In this document: piece by piece, positions 55,208 through 62,633 of the stretch
Layout of the letters: every line of letters begins with the position of its first letter
Numbering within the stretch: position 1 is the stretch's first letter
The notes under the pieces: generated by a model
Told to the model about the DNA's origin: nothing
What the model saw: the letters and a program-made list of their open reading frames with translations, nothing else
Databases searched by the model: none
Source of the DNA: Reinekea sp. G2M2-21
GTDB lineage: Bacteria; Pseudomonadota; Gammaproteobacteria; Pseudomonadales; Natronospirillaceae
DNA: 64,000 bases
Assembly: GCF_015687175.1 (NCBI RefSeq)
Contig: NZ_JADPQG010000005.1
Location: 1-64,000 of the forward strand
Reading direction: 5' to 3'
Translations under genes and position numbers: made by a program

Positions 55208-56086
55208 CTACCAGTGGGCCATGCCCGCATCGCCATACCAGTAGCCATTGCAGTAGCTGGCCGACGACGGCGGCATATCGGTTATCAGGTCGCCTTTGAT
55301 GGCTGAAGCATAGGCACTGATGATGTTGGCCATATCATATTGGCTGGGTACTATACGGACAGAACTAACGCCCATCGTTTGAATAGCGGGTAACTCACGG
55401 CGCAAATCCAAAATGTCCCCGGACAGGGTCTGAATACCATTCATGGTAAATAAACGTTGATGTTCCTGGCTGTCGACTGGAATACCGGTGGGGTAGTCTA
55501 TGCAAATGCGTTTGCATTCGTCCTTTGGTCGGTCGAGTGCTCTGGCGGTAAAACAACGCGCAGAAAGCGCGAGCGGTAAGTAGCCATGTACCATGACCTC
55601 GGTATTGACATGTAGGTTCATGTTCTGGATCGCCGCAAGCATATCAGCCAGTTCCACCTGACTGAGTTCAACTGGCAAGGTCCAGCTGCGCAAGCCATCT
55701 TTGCATAATAGTTCGAGGGTTTTCGGGTTGTAGATATTCAGGTAAGGACCGGCAAGGAAGGGTTTGCCTGCGTTAAACAGTAGTTCAACTGCCGCTAGGT
55801 CGTTGGCTTCCACGACAAACTCATCCTGTGCGCAGATGCTGGCCAAGGCTTTCAATTCCGACTCAGCCTCCAGCAATGCCAACGTGCTGAGAGCAACTTC
55901 CTTGCCGGTGGCCTGCAACTTTCGTGCGACCTCCAGCCAGTCGTTCAAGCGCATTTCTCGTCGCTTAGAGCAGACGGTTTCGCCCAAAATGATGCGGTCG
56001 ACAGGCCAATCTTGCGCGGCTTCATAAAAATCGATCACGTTTTGTTTTGGCCAGTAGAAGGGAATCGGCCCCAGGGTAATGTTCAT
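55208..56086 (-). CDS. ubiV: UbiV, oxygen-independent ubiquinone biosynthesis (U32 peptidase-like)
   Basis: The 292-residue product is a U32-family protein of the UbiV type. It has LGPIPFYWPKQ at the start, RIILGETVCSKRREM, the cysteine region ALSARCFTARALDRPKDECKRIC and YCNGYW near the end. The cysteines bind a 4Fe-4S cluster. With UbiU it carries out the hydroxylations of ubiquinone precursors without O2. AGAGGAGC lies before the ATG. It follows ubiU by 21 bp, and its length matches the E. coli protein (about 292). Confidence 0.92.
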   Translation of the reverse strand: MNITLGPIPFYWPKQNVIDFYEAAQDWPVDRIILGETVCSKRREMRLNDWLEVARKLQATGKEVALSTLALLEAESELKALASICAQDEFVVEANDLAAVELLFNAGKPFLAGPYLNIYNPKTLELLCKDGLRSWTLPVELSQVELADMLAAIQNMNLHVNTEVMVHGYLPLALSARCFTARALDRPKDECKRICIDYPTGIPVDSQEHQRLFTMNGIQTLSGDILDLRRELPAIQTMGVSSVRIVPSQYDMANIISAYASAIKGDLITDMPPSSASYCNGYWYGDAGMAHW

Positions 56087-56107
56087 TGGTTAAGCTCCTC
56101 TGTTCGG

Positions 56108-57103
56108 CTATTGCCAATCGCGTTCGTAGGCACCAATGGTGGTCTGCGCGCCTTCCGAAACGTCCATAAGCTGCGCCTGCCATCGTGGGTCAATCTGGAA
56201 AGCTGCTTGATTGTCCAGGTAGTGGTCAATCGCCTGCCGCCAAACCTTAACAACCTTTGCCACATAAGCTGGGCTGCGTTGTCGGCCTTCAATTTTAAGA
56301 GCTTTCACGCCGGCCTGATGCAGCCGGGGTAAAATGTCCATTGTGTTGAGACTGGTCGGCTCTTCGAGTGCGTGGAACTGTTTGCCGAGCGCCTGGAAAC
56401 GGCCTTTGCAAAGTGTGGGGTAACCTGCTGTTTCTCCACTGGTATAGCGATCTATCAATGCGCCATTCAAGCGAGCGTTGAGGAAATCGCCCTCTGTTTG
56501 CCATTCCACAAATTTCGCCGGTGAACAGGCGCCAACCGTGTTGGGTGATTCTCCCGTCAGATATGAACTGAGGTAACAACGCCCTTCTGCCATGACACAA
56601 AGGCTGCCGAAAGCGAAGACTTCAAGTTCAACCGGACTGGATTTTGACAATGCTTCTACCTGAGGCAGGGAAAGCACTCGTGGTAAGACTGCTCGGCGAA
56701 TATTGAAGTGCCGTTTGTAAAAGGCCAGGGCACTGGCGTTGGTGGCGGAAGCCTGAACGGAAAGATGCAGAGGCTGCTGAGGATATTTTTGGCTGACATA
56801 ATCGAGAACGGCGGTGTCTGCGGCGATAATAGCATCTGCTCCGAATTCGGCGGCGGTATCGGCCGCCTGTTGCCATTTCCGCCAATGTTGTTGATTGGCG
56901 AACGTATTGATCGCGACAAATAGTTTAACGCCCTTGTCCCGGGCCACAGAAAGAGCTTTCAGTGCTGTTTTATCGTTGAAATTCAGACCCGCAAAGTAGC
57001 GGGCGTTGGTTTCATCTTTAAACCCCATATAGACGGCATCTGCCCCGTTCTCCACGGCCGCTTTAAACGCATTCAGGCTACCTGCCGGACACACTAATTC
57101 CAT
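56108..57103 (-). CDS. ubiU: UbiU, oxygen-independent ubiquinone biosynthesis (U32 peptidase-like)
   Basis: The 331-residue product begins MELVCPAGSLNAFKAAVENG, the typical UbiU start, and has exactly the E. coli UbiU length. VYMGFKDETNARYFAGLNF, the cluster cysteines in GSLCVMAEGRCYLSSYLTGES, and CSPAKFVEW are characteristic. UbiU and UbiV form an iron-sulfur heterodimer that hydroxylates the ring under anaerobic conditions. An open frame continues upstream to 57247 but adds residues unlike the family. It diverges from ubiT across a 126-bp region with an FNR-type box. Confidence 0.94.
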   Translation of the reverse strand: MELVCPAGSLNAFKAAVENGADAVYMGFKDETNARYFAGLNFNDKTALKALSVARDKGVKLFVAINTFANQQHWRKWQQAADTAAEFGADAIIAADTAVLDYVSQKYPQQPLHLSVQASATNASALAFYKRHFNIRRAVLPRVLSLPQVEALSKSSPVELEVFAFGSLCVMAEGRCYLSSYLTGESPNTVGACSPAKFVEWQTEGDFLNARLNGALIDRYTSGETAGYPTLCKGRFQALGKQFHALEEPTSLNTMDILPRLHQAGVKALKIEGRQRSPAYVAKVVKVWRQAIDHYLDNQAAFQIDPRWQAQLMDVSEGAQTTIGAYERDWQ

Positions 57104-57160
57104 GTTTTTCTCGTTATGTCTGAAAAAGCACGAGTGTATCGAGGTCATGGGGATACCGAC

Positions 57161-57174
57161 TTGATAACCGTCAA
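57161..57174. promoter_or_regulatory. FNR/Anr-type box between ubiUV and ubiT
   Basis: TTGATAACCGTCAA matches the consensus TTGATNNNNATCAA at nine of the ten fixed positions. It is centred about 62-65 bp from both divergent start codons. FNR control of ubiTUV is established in E. coli. Confidence 0.75.
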
Positions 57175-57229
57175 TAACATTCTTCGCAAATCCGGTAGGG
57201 TCTGCCAAAAGACCGATACGGATGAGCAC

Positions 57230-57787
57230 ATGACAGCTTTTAACCAAGATGGACCAGATAAGAGTCTATTCAATCGGCTGAGGGGCACGCTACAGGAGCC
57301 GACCCGAAAACTTAGCCAAAGTCTGAGACCAGTTGAGCGAATGGCCACGGGAGGGGCAATGGCGTTAGGATTTGTGCCCGACTCCCTGCAGGCCAATGCG
57401 CTGGAGCCGATCTTGAATCATGCTATGCGTGGCTTGATTGACAACGGTGAGCTGGATTTTCTGGCAGATCATTGTTGTGCTATTGCTCTGAAAGAACGCG
57501 ATCTTGCATGGCATATCTGTTTTGATGGTGCACGTTTAAGTGTTCACCCTGACCGCCTGGCGGATGTCACTATTCGGGCGACCGTGCCAGCCTTTCTGGC
57601 ATTAATCAGTCAAACGACGGATCCTGATACGTTATTTTTTCAACGCCAACTTGCCATCGAAGGCGATGTCGAGTTGGGTCTGCATGTCAAGAATATGCTG
57701 GATGCGTTGGATGAAGACGATCTGCCCCTCTTCTGGAGACAGTCGCTCAATTCGTTGCGCCAGCTTCTGACTCTGGAAAGTCGGTGA
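57230..57787 (+). CDS. ubiT: UbiT, SCP2-domain accessory factor of anaerobic ubiquinone synthesis
   Basis: The 185-residue product has an SCP2-type lipid-binding domain: LNHAMRGLIDNGELDFLADHC, IALKERDLAWHICFDGARL, TIRATVPAFLALISQTTDPDTLFFQRQLAIEGDVELGL with the usual C-terminal pattern. UbiT helps anaerobic hydroxylation by binding prenylated intermediates. The ATG at 57230 is chosen because the product length fits UbiT (about 174). The frame is open from 57116, but that would put the FNR-type box and the promoter inside the gene. Confidence 0.88.
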   Translation: MTAFNQDGPDKSLFNRLRGTLQEPTRKLSQSLRPVERMATGGAMALGFVPDSLQANALEPILNHAMRGLIDNGELDFLADHCCAIALKERDLAWHICFDGARLSVHPDRLADVTIRATVPAFLALISQTTDPDTLFFQRQLAIEGDVELGLHVKNMLDALDEDDLPLFWRQSLNSLRQLLTLESR

Positions 57788-57896
57788 TGACCCAAAAAGT
57801 GACTCTTGGTTGTTTGGTGTATTGCACAGAGATGGTTACACTGGACTGGTTTCACTGGCAATGCGCCAATTATCCACGAAGAAAAAGGAATGAACA

Positions 57897-58136
57897 GTGA
57901 CGGAATCCCGTGATTATCTTGAAATGACGTTTCGCTCAATTGAATGCTTTGCCGATGACGGCAAACTCGACGCGGACGAATTGATGACCATTGCCAATAT
58001 TGCCTTACGTGATGGTGTTGTCGATGACAACGAAAAGCGAGTCCTAAAAAATATTATTGCTCGCTTGAACCCTGAAGAACTCGATGAGGAGTTGCAGGAA
58101 AAGATCCGTGGGCTGACCACTTTATTCGATCTTTAA
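57897..58136 (+). CDS. Small acidic protein, TerB/EF-hand-like helical pattern
   Basis: The 79-residue product starts at a GTG (57897) with AAAAAGGA about 11 bp upstream; the nearby ATG at 57890 is in another frame and closes at once. The sequence is acidic and helical: FADDGKLDADELMTIANIAL and GVVDDNEKRVLKNIIARLNPEEL. Two D-x-D-G/D-x-x type loops followed by ELMTI and EKRVL resemble the paired units of TerB-like or EF-hand proteins. Calcium binding is possible but the loops are not canonical. It follows ubiT by 109 bp. A bidirectional hairpin follows. Confidence 0.65.
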   Translation: MTESRDYLEMTFRSIECFADDGKLDADELMTIANIALRDGVVDDNEKRVLKNIIARLNPEELDEELQEKIRGLTTLFDL

Positions 58137-58149
58137 ATTATTTAAAAGG

Positions 58150-58177
58150 ATAGAGCGGGTGGCGACACCCGCTCTAT
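58150..58177. terminator. Bidirectional hairpin between convergent genes
   Basis: ATAGAGCGGGTG and CACCCGCTCTAT form a 12-bp perfect stem with a GCGA tetraloop. On the minus strand it is followed by CCTTTTA. It separates the small acidic protein gene and the sensor kinase gene. Confidence 0.8.
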
Positions 58178-58189
58178 GAACAGGCTATC

Positions 58190-59686
58190 TCAGGCTGTTT
58201 CCTTTTTAATGGGCGCTTCCCTTGGAATGTCCAGGTTGAACGTCGTTCCGTGTTTTTCACCACACACCAATGTAAGATTACCTCCCATCGTGGCCGTTGC
58301 CAGATTATGCACAATGTAGAGCCCTAAACCACTGCCACCTTTGCCCATTTTGGTTGTGTAAAACGGGTCGAATACTTTGTTGCGTAACTGCGCTGGAATA
58401 CCGTTCCCATCGTCAGCGACCGAAATCAACACTCGGTCTTCGCCGATGCGGACAGCGGTAACGGAGACATGCCCTTCAGACCGATCATCGAACGCATGTT
58501 TCAGTGCATTCAAGATTAAATTATTTAATATCTGACCGAGGGCACCGGGGTAACCGTTCATCTCAATGCCGTCAGGTATGTCCGCGTCCAGCGTGTAGGG
58601 TGTGTGCTTGAATTGGTGCCGTAGTGTTCTGGTAATTTCCTCTACGACTGTTTTTAAATCGAATGAGCGCCGGCGATCACTGGACTGATCTACGGCAACC
58701 TGTTTGAAGTTGCCGACAATCTCAACAGCGCGGTGTAGGCCACTTTCAAGCAATTGATACCCTTCCTCTGCCTGCACGCAGAATGTATCAAACTCGGTCG
58801 AGGTCAGCGTTCCATTCTGTTTGTGTTTGATAATGTCCTGAACATTCTGTTTTAGCGAGCTGGCGACGGTAATGCTGTTGCCAATCGGTGTGTTTAACTC
58901 ATGGGCGACCCCGGCCACCAGTGCGCCGAGCGCAGCCAGTTTTTCCGAACGCACCAGTTCTTCCTTGGCAATATGCAATGTTTGCAGCGCCTCCGATTGC
59001 CGCTGGTTAGCGGTTTGCATCAGCCAGCCAATCCAGCTGGTAAACGCGACGCCAATTGCAGTTATCCAGATTAATGTGAATCGCGTACGTTGCCAGTTCT
59101 GTTCGCTCAGCTCGTTTTGCAGCGTTATTTTTTGTGTCGCCTCAAAGACTATTTCACCGATTAGGGTTCCGAACCGGTTGCGTATCTGTTGTTCTAACCC
59201 CCAGGCAGATTCGAGCGAAACCTGCCACTGATCGAGGTTGTTGTCGCGGAACGCGGTAATGGACTCCTCATGTTTCTCACTTAGTTGTGCGTGTTGGGCC
59301 ATAATTCGGTCGGTCAAACGGGCGTCCAGGGAGAGCTCATCAAGTGATTGACGCAATAGTTCCAATTGCCGTGTTACAAGGTTTTCTGTGGCTTTGTACT
59401 CTCTTAAGTGGTGGGCGAATTCATCGGGTTTGCTTTGAGCACCATCGAGTTTACGCCAACTTTCCTGTTGATTGTTGTAATAGAGTTGAGCAGCCCGAGA
59501 GGAGTCCACCATATTCAACAGTTGTTGTTGTCGGTTGCGCAGAGTTTCCTGATTTACTCTCGCCTCTGTGGACAGGCGGAGCCCGACCAGACTGATGATC
59601 AGCATGAACATTCCCGGAAAAACCACGCCCATGATCTTGCGGGTCGTTATCCATGAAGTTGGCGGCAATCTGATTGGATTATGCAT
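58190..59686 (-). CDS. Membrane sensor histidine kinase
   Basis: The 498-residue product has two membrane segments (GVVFPGMFMLIISLVGL, about 18-36; FTLIWITAIGVAFTSWIGWL, about 203-225). They enclose a helical periplasmic domain of about 165 residues with no known family. The cytoplasmic part has a HisKA region with the phospho-acceptor His in ALVAGVAHELNTPIGN. The ATP-binding domain has N box ILNNLILNALKHAF, G1 VADDGNGIPAQ, F box FDPFYTTKMGKG and G2 GSGLGLYIV. No receiver domain is fused, and no response regulator gene is adjacent. It lies 47 bp after the sugar-binding protein gene on the same strand, so the two are probably co-transcribed and may work together. Confidence 0.88.
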   Translation of the reverse strand: MHNPIRLPPTSWITTRKIMGVVFPGMFMLIISLVGLRLSTEARVNQETLRNRQQQLLNMVDSSRAAQLYYNNQQESWRKLDGAQSKPDEFAHHLREYKATENLVTRQLELLRQSLDELSLDARLTDRIMAQHAQLSEKHEESITAFRDNNLDQWQVSLESAWGLEQQIRNRFGTLIGEIVFEATQKITLQNELSEQNWQRTRFTLIWITAIGVAFTSWIGWLMQTANQRQSEALQTLHIAKEELVRSEKLAALGALVAGVAHELNTPIGNSITVASSLKQNVQDIIKHKQNGTLTSTEFDTFCVQAEEGYQLLESGLHRAVEIVGNFKQVAVDQSSDRRRSFDLKTVVEEITRTLRHQFKHTPYTLDADIPDGIEMNGYPGALGQILNNLILNALKHAFDDRSEGHVSVTAVRIGEDRVLISVADDGNGIPAQLRNKVFDPFYTTKMGKGGSGLGLYIVHNLATATMGGNLTLVCGEKHGTTFNLDIPREAPIKKETA

Positions 59687-59733
59687 GTCAACACGTGTCT
59701 AATCTGTTGGGATGTCGTTATCGCAGTGCAGCA

Positions 59734-60984
59734 TCATTTCACTGCCTCTGCCAACAGTCGCTGGGCTTGCTCAACGGAAAGTTTGTCGTCGTTCCAGAAT
59801 TCAGAAATGACTTCATAAACATTACTGAGCTTGTCCAGTGGCATAGCCATATGTGTCGCGAAACTGGGTACCTGCTTGTTGGCATTTAACGCCTCTTTGA
59901 AATCGCGAATGGATTGTTGTGCACAGTGGTCGAAAGCGTTTGGCTCCATATCCTGGCGAATGGGGATTGAGCCTTTAATCTGGTTGAAGCGGCGTTGGAC
60001 ATCTTTGTCGAGTAAAGTTTCTACCAGATCTTTTTGTGCTTCTTTAAGGGCTTCAGAGTTCACTTTAAACATGGCAAAAGAGTCGATGGTGTAGCTGAAA
60101 GAGCCTTGTGTCCCAGGCATGGGAACGCAAGCGAAATCAGAACCCGGATCTAGGGCGTTCGCCTCAAATTCGCCCTTCGCCCAATCTCCCATGATCTGGA
60201 CGGCGGCTTTGTCTTGCTTCAGCATGGCGGTGGCCAGATTCCAATCGCGACCAAAGGCTCGGCTGTCTGTGTATCCTTTGAGTTTTCGAAAAGCTCTCAG
60301 GGCTTCCTGTGTTGGCGCTGTCATGAGTATGTTGGCATCGAGTTCAACAAATGCCTGGCGATAGAATTCCGGCCCAGCAACACTGAGAATAACGGATTCA
60401 AATAAGACAGTATCTTGCCAGGGCTGGCTGCCATGCGCTAACGGTACATAACCAGCTTGCTGAACTTTATCCAACGCGATGAACAACTCGCTCAGTGTTG
60501 AGGGGATGGCGTCGACCTCGGCTGCCCGCAAGATGGAAAGATTCACCCACATCCAATTGAGACGGTGAATATTAACCGGTACGGCGACAATATGATTATC
60601 GTATGTCATGTGTTGCAGGATGACGGACGGCAGAAACGTTGACCACTGATCGGTTCGCGCGATGTTGTCTAGGTTCGCTAATACGCGGGCTTCAGCCCAT
60701 TGGGGGATTTCTGTACCCTTCATATGTGACGCAATGGGTGGCGAGCCTGTTGCGACTCGTTGGGCAAGTATGGCGCGGGCATTCTCCCCTCCGCCGCCGG
60801 TTACGGCGAAATCTAGCCACTCGTGCCCTTTGTTGGTGACCGCTGTTCGAATTTCGTCAAGTGCTCGCGCTTCTCCAGCAGAGGTCCAGAAATGCAGGAC
60901 TTCAATGTCCGATGCGTGACTATGAGATGTAATCGATAGGATGCTGGTCAGTGAGGTCAGCAAAAGCAATGAAGTCGATTTCAT
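59734..60984 (-). CDS. GtsA-like sugar-binding periplasmic protein
   Basis: The 416-residue product has a signal peptide (LLLLTSLTSILSITSHSHA) and the lipid-free type 1 family fold of ABC sugar-binding proteins. IEVLHFWTSAGEARALDEI, FAVTGGGGENARAILAQR, KGTEIPQWAE and VPVNIHRLNWMWVN follow the pattern of the Pseudomonas glucose-binding protein GtsA. The ligand is probably a hexose or small oligosaccharide. No permease or ATPase gene is adjacent. The only neighbour on the same strand is the sensor kinase 47 bp downstream, which suggests that the protein reports sugar to the kinase. Confidence 0.85.
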   Translation of the reverse strand: MKSTSLLLLTSLTSILSITSHSHASDIEVLHFWTSAGEARALDEIRTAVTNKGHEWLDFAVTGGGGENARAILAQRVATGSPPIASHMKGTEIPQWAEARVLANLDNIARTDQWSTFLPSVILQHMTYDNHIVAVPVNIHRLNWMWVNLSILRAAEVDAIPSTLSELFIALDKVQQAGYVPLAHGSQPWQDTVLFESVILSVAGPEFYRQAFVELDANILMTAPTQEALRAFRKLKGYTDSRAFGRDWNLATAMLKQDKAAVQIMGDWAKGEFEANALDPGSDFACVPMPGTQGSFSYTIDSFAMFKVNSEALKEAQKDLVETLLDKDVQRRFNQIKGSIPIRQDMEPNAFDHCAQQSIRDFKEALNANKQVPSFATHMAMPLDKLSNVYEVISEFWNDDKLSVEQAQRLLAEAVK

Positions 60985-61240
60985 GAGCGTGTCCGAATGT
61001 CAGATTGGCTAGATTCAGGTGTTTTCACAATTCCTGTCTTCGCTATTTTAAATTTAGGGCAATTTGAATTTATTGCCAACGTACGAACGTGACTTTGAGC
61101 GTCGTATCTAGAGGGGGGGCTTGAACCAATAGGTATTGAAAAGGATTGCACCCTGTCGGTCGCAACTATCGGCACTCGCGGACGCATTCACAAATGGGTG
61201 CGGATGTTCCACCGTTGCAATCCGGCAAATTGACTATTGG

Positions 61241-62398
61241 CTAAAAATATTCAAATTTCTTTGTAAATGGATTAAATGAGAGACTGGATAGGTTTTTCTC
61301 GATCCAGGCCAGATTCTTCTCAATATAGCCGGGTGTTGAGACAGCTTTCAGTACATTGTATTCGACATTGATCGGGTGTCTTAGAATGATTGGCTGCTGT
61401 GCTCGCTCGCACAGGAATTTAAGAGCTGCGATGTTCCCGTAGTCTAACGCCATGAGTGCGCTTTGAATCTGATCGTCAAATGTCAGTGACGAAAAATCTC
61501 GCATCTGCGTCGTAACCAGATTATCCAAGGGTAAGTCGGTCAGAGTGCGAACCAGTGAATACAATCTGAACTTGTCCGGGTGTTCAATCAGGTACCGTTT
61601 TAAATGTTCGTAACTGGCAGGGTCGTTCATGGCAACAATGCTTTTTATCAAGTCGTAAGGGTCGTCAACAAACTCAGGAGTGGTATTTAGAAAGGCGGTC
61701 ATGCGTTGGTCGGCAGTCAGATCTTCCATCCATTGCGTCGCTTTGATGATGGCATGATAGTCTGCATTTCCCAGCACATATTCGGTGAGTATTTCCTGTC
61801 GCACATGTTCACTAATGTTACCCGCCAAGTTGGCAAAAACGATTAAGTTCATTAGATTGACCTGAGGACCAAACCGGTTAATGTAATCAACCACCTCCGG
61901 TCCTTTACCGTTGTTGACGACGAAATCGGAATACAGAAAGTTATAAAAAAACTCCGATGACGCGTCATGACCGATTGCCACCATATAGTCCAGCGCGGCA
62001 AAGGGTTCGAACTCCAGAATGTAACGGAACAGTTCATATTCACGTGCCATATAGTCTGTTTCAAACAAATGGTTGTAACGGTAGTCCAGCATGTAATTGA
62101 GAAGCTCTTCTTGAGGCAGTGACTTTAACTCTGGCCACGACAGGTCGGTAAAGGATGTGTCCGAGGGAGTAAATGGTTCGTTAGCGAGTACGAGCCGCTG
62201 TTCTTGCTGCGAATACGACTTTATGGTTTCTTCAGAGTTCTGGCCAGACTCTTTAAATGCAGCTTTTGTTGTAGCTTGTGAATTCGTTTTTGTGCTGGTC
62301 GATAAGTCTTGAGTTTGCAACGACAATACGAATCCAAATGCACCTATTAAAAATAAAGCCGGTATTGCCATCGACCGGCCAACCGAAATCGCACTCAT
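61241..62398 (-). CDS. Membrane-anchored protein of unknown function
   Basis: The 385-residue product has an N-terminal membrane segment (AIPALFLIGAFGFVLSLQT) and a Ser/Thr-rich linker. The large helical periplasmic region has helix pairs such as YELFRYILEFEPFAALDYM and EVVDYINRFGPQVNLMNLIV. It may form an armadillo- or TPR-like solenoid. No family is recognised. The ATG at 62398 is chosen; a GTG at 62407 is in frame nearby. It stands 256 bp from the sugar-binding protein gene on the same strand, with no terminator seen between them. Confidence 0.6.
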   Translation of the reverse strand: MSAISVGRSMAIPALFLIGAFGFVLSLQTQDLSTSTKTNSQATTKAAFKESGQNSEETIKSYSQQEQRLVLANEPFTPSDTSFTDLSWPELKSLPQEELLNYMLDYRYNHLFETDYMAREYELFRYILEFEPFAALDYMVAIGHDASSEFFYNFLYSDFVVNNGKGPEVVDYINRFGPQVNLMNLIVFANLAGNISEHVRQEILTEYVLGNADYHAIIKATQWMEDLTADQRMTAFLNTTPEFVDDPYDLIKSIVAMNDPASYEHLKRYLIEHPDKFRLYSLVRTLTDLPLDNLVTTQMRDFSSLTFDDQIQSALMALDYGNIAALKFLCERAQQPIILRHPINVEYNVLKAVSTPGYIEKNLAWIEKNLSSLSFNPFTKKFEYF

Positions 62399-62521
62399 CT
62401 TAGACACCGTGATTGTTATTTTTATTTATCGCTGAAGTCAGCTTGTGACCAACGTGATGATGAGTATAGTCGGCAATCAAAAGTGCAAATCAGTCGGATA
62501 TGGTTTCTGTGAACGGGTACG

Positions 62522-62552
62522 AAAAAAAGCCGGTGTCAGGTCGATGCCGGCT
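62522..62552 (-). terminator. Terminator of the aldehyde dehydrogenase gene
   Basis: AGCCGG (62528 region) and CCGGCT enclose a loop, with seven A residues before the stem, that is, T residues on the minus strand. It lies about 80 bp after the stop. Confidence 0.75.
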
Positions 62553-62633
62553 GTCTGAATTCGAAGGTGTTGATTTGTAAACCATTGTTTCGAATTGTAG
62601 AAATGTCGTTAATCGAGGTATGACGACACTGAG

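Noticed and set aside
57116-57229. Longer UbiT starting at 57116
   Set aside because: It would place the FNR-type box and divergent promoter inside the coding sequence and exceed the family length.
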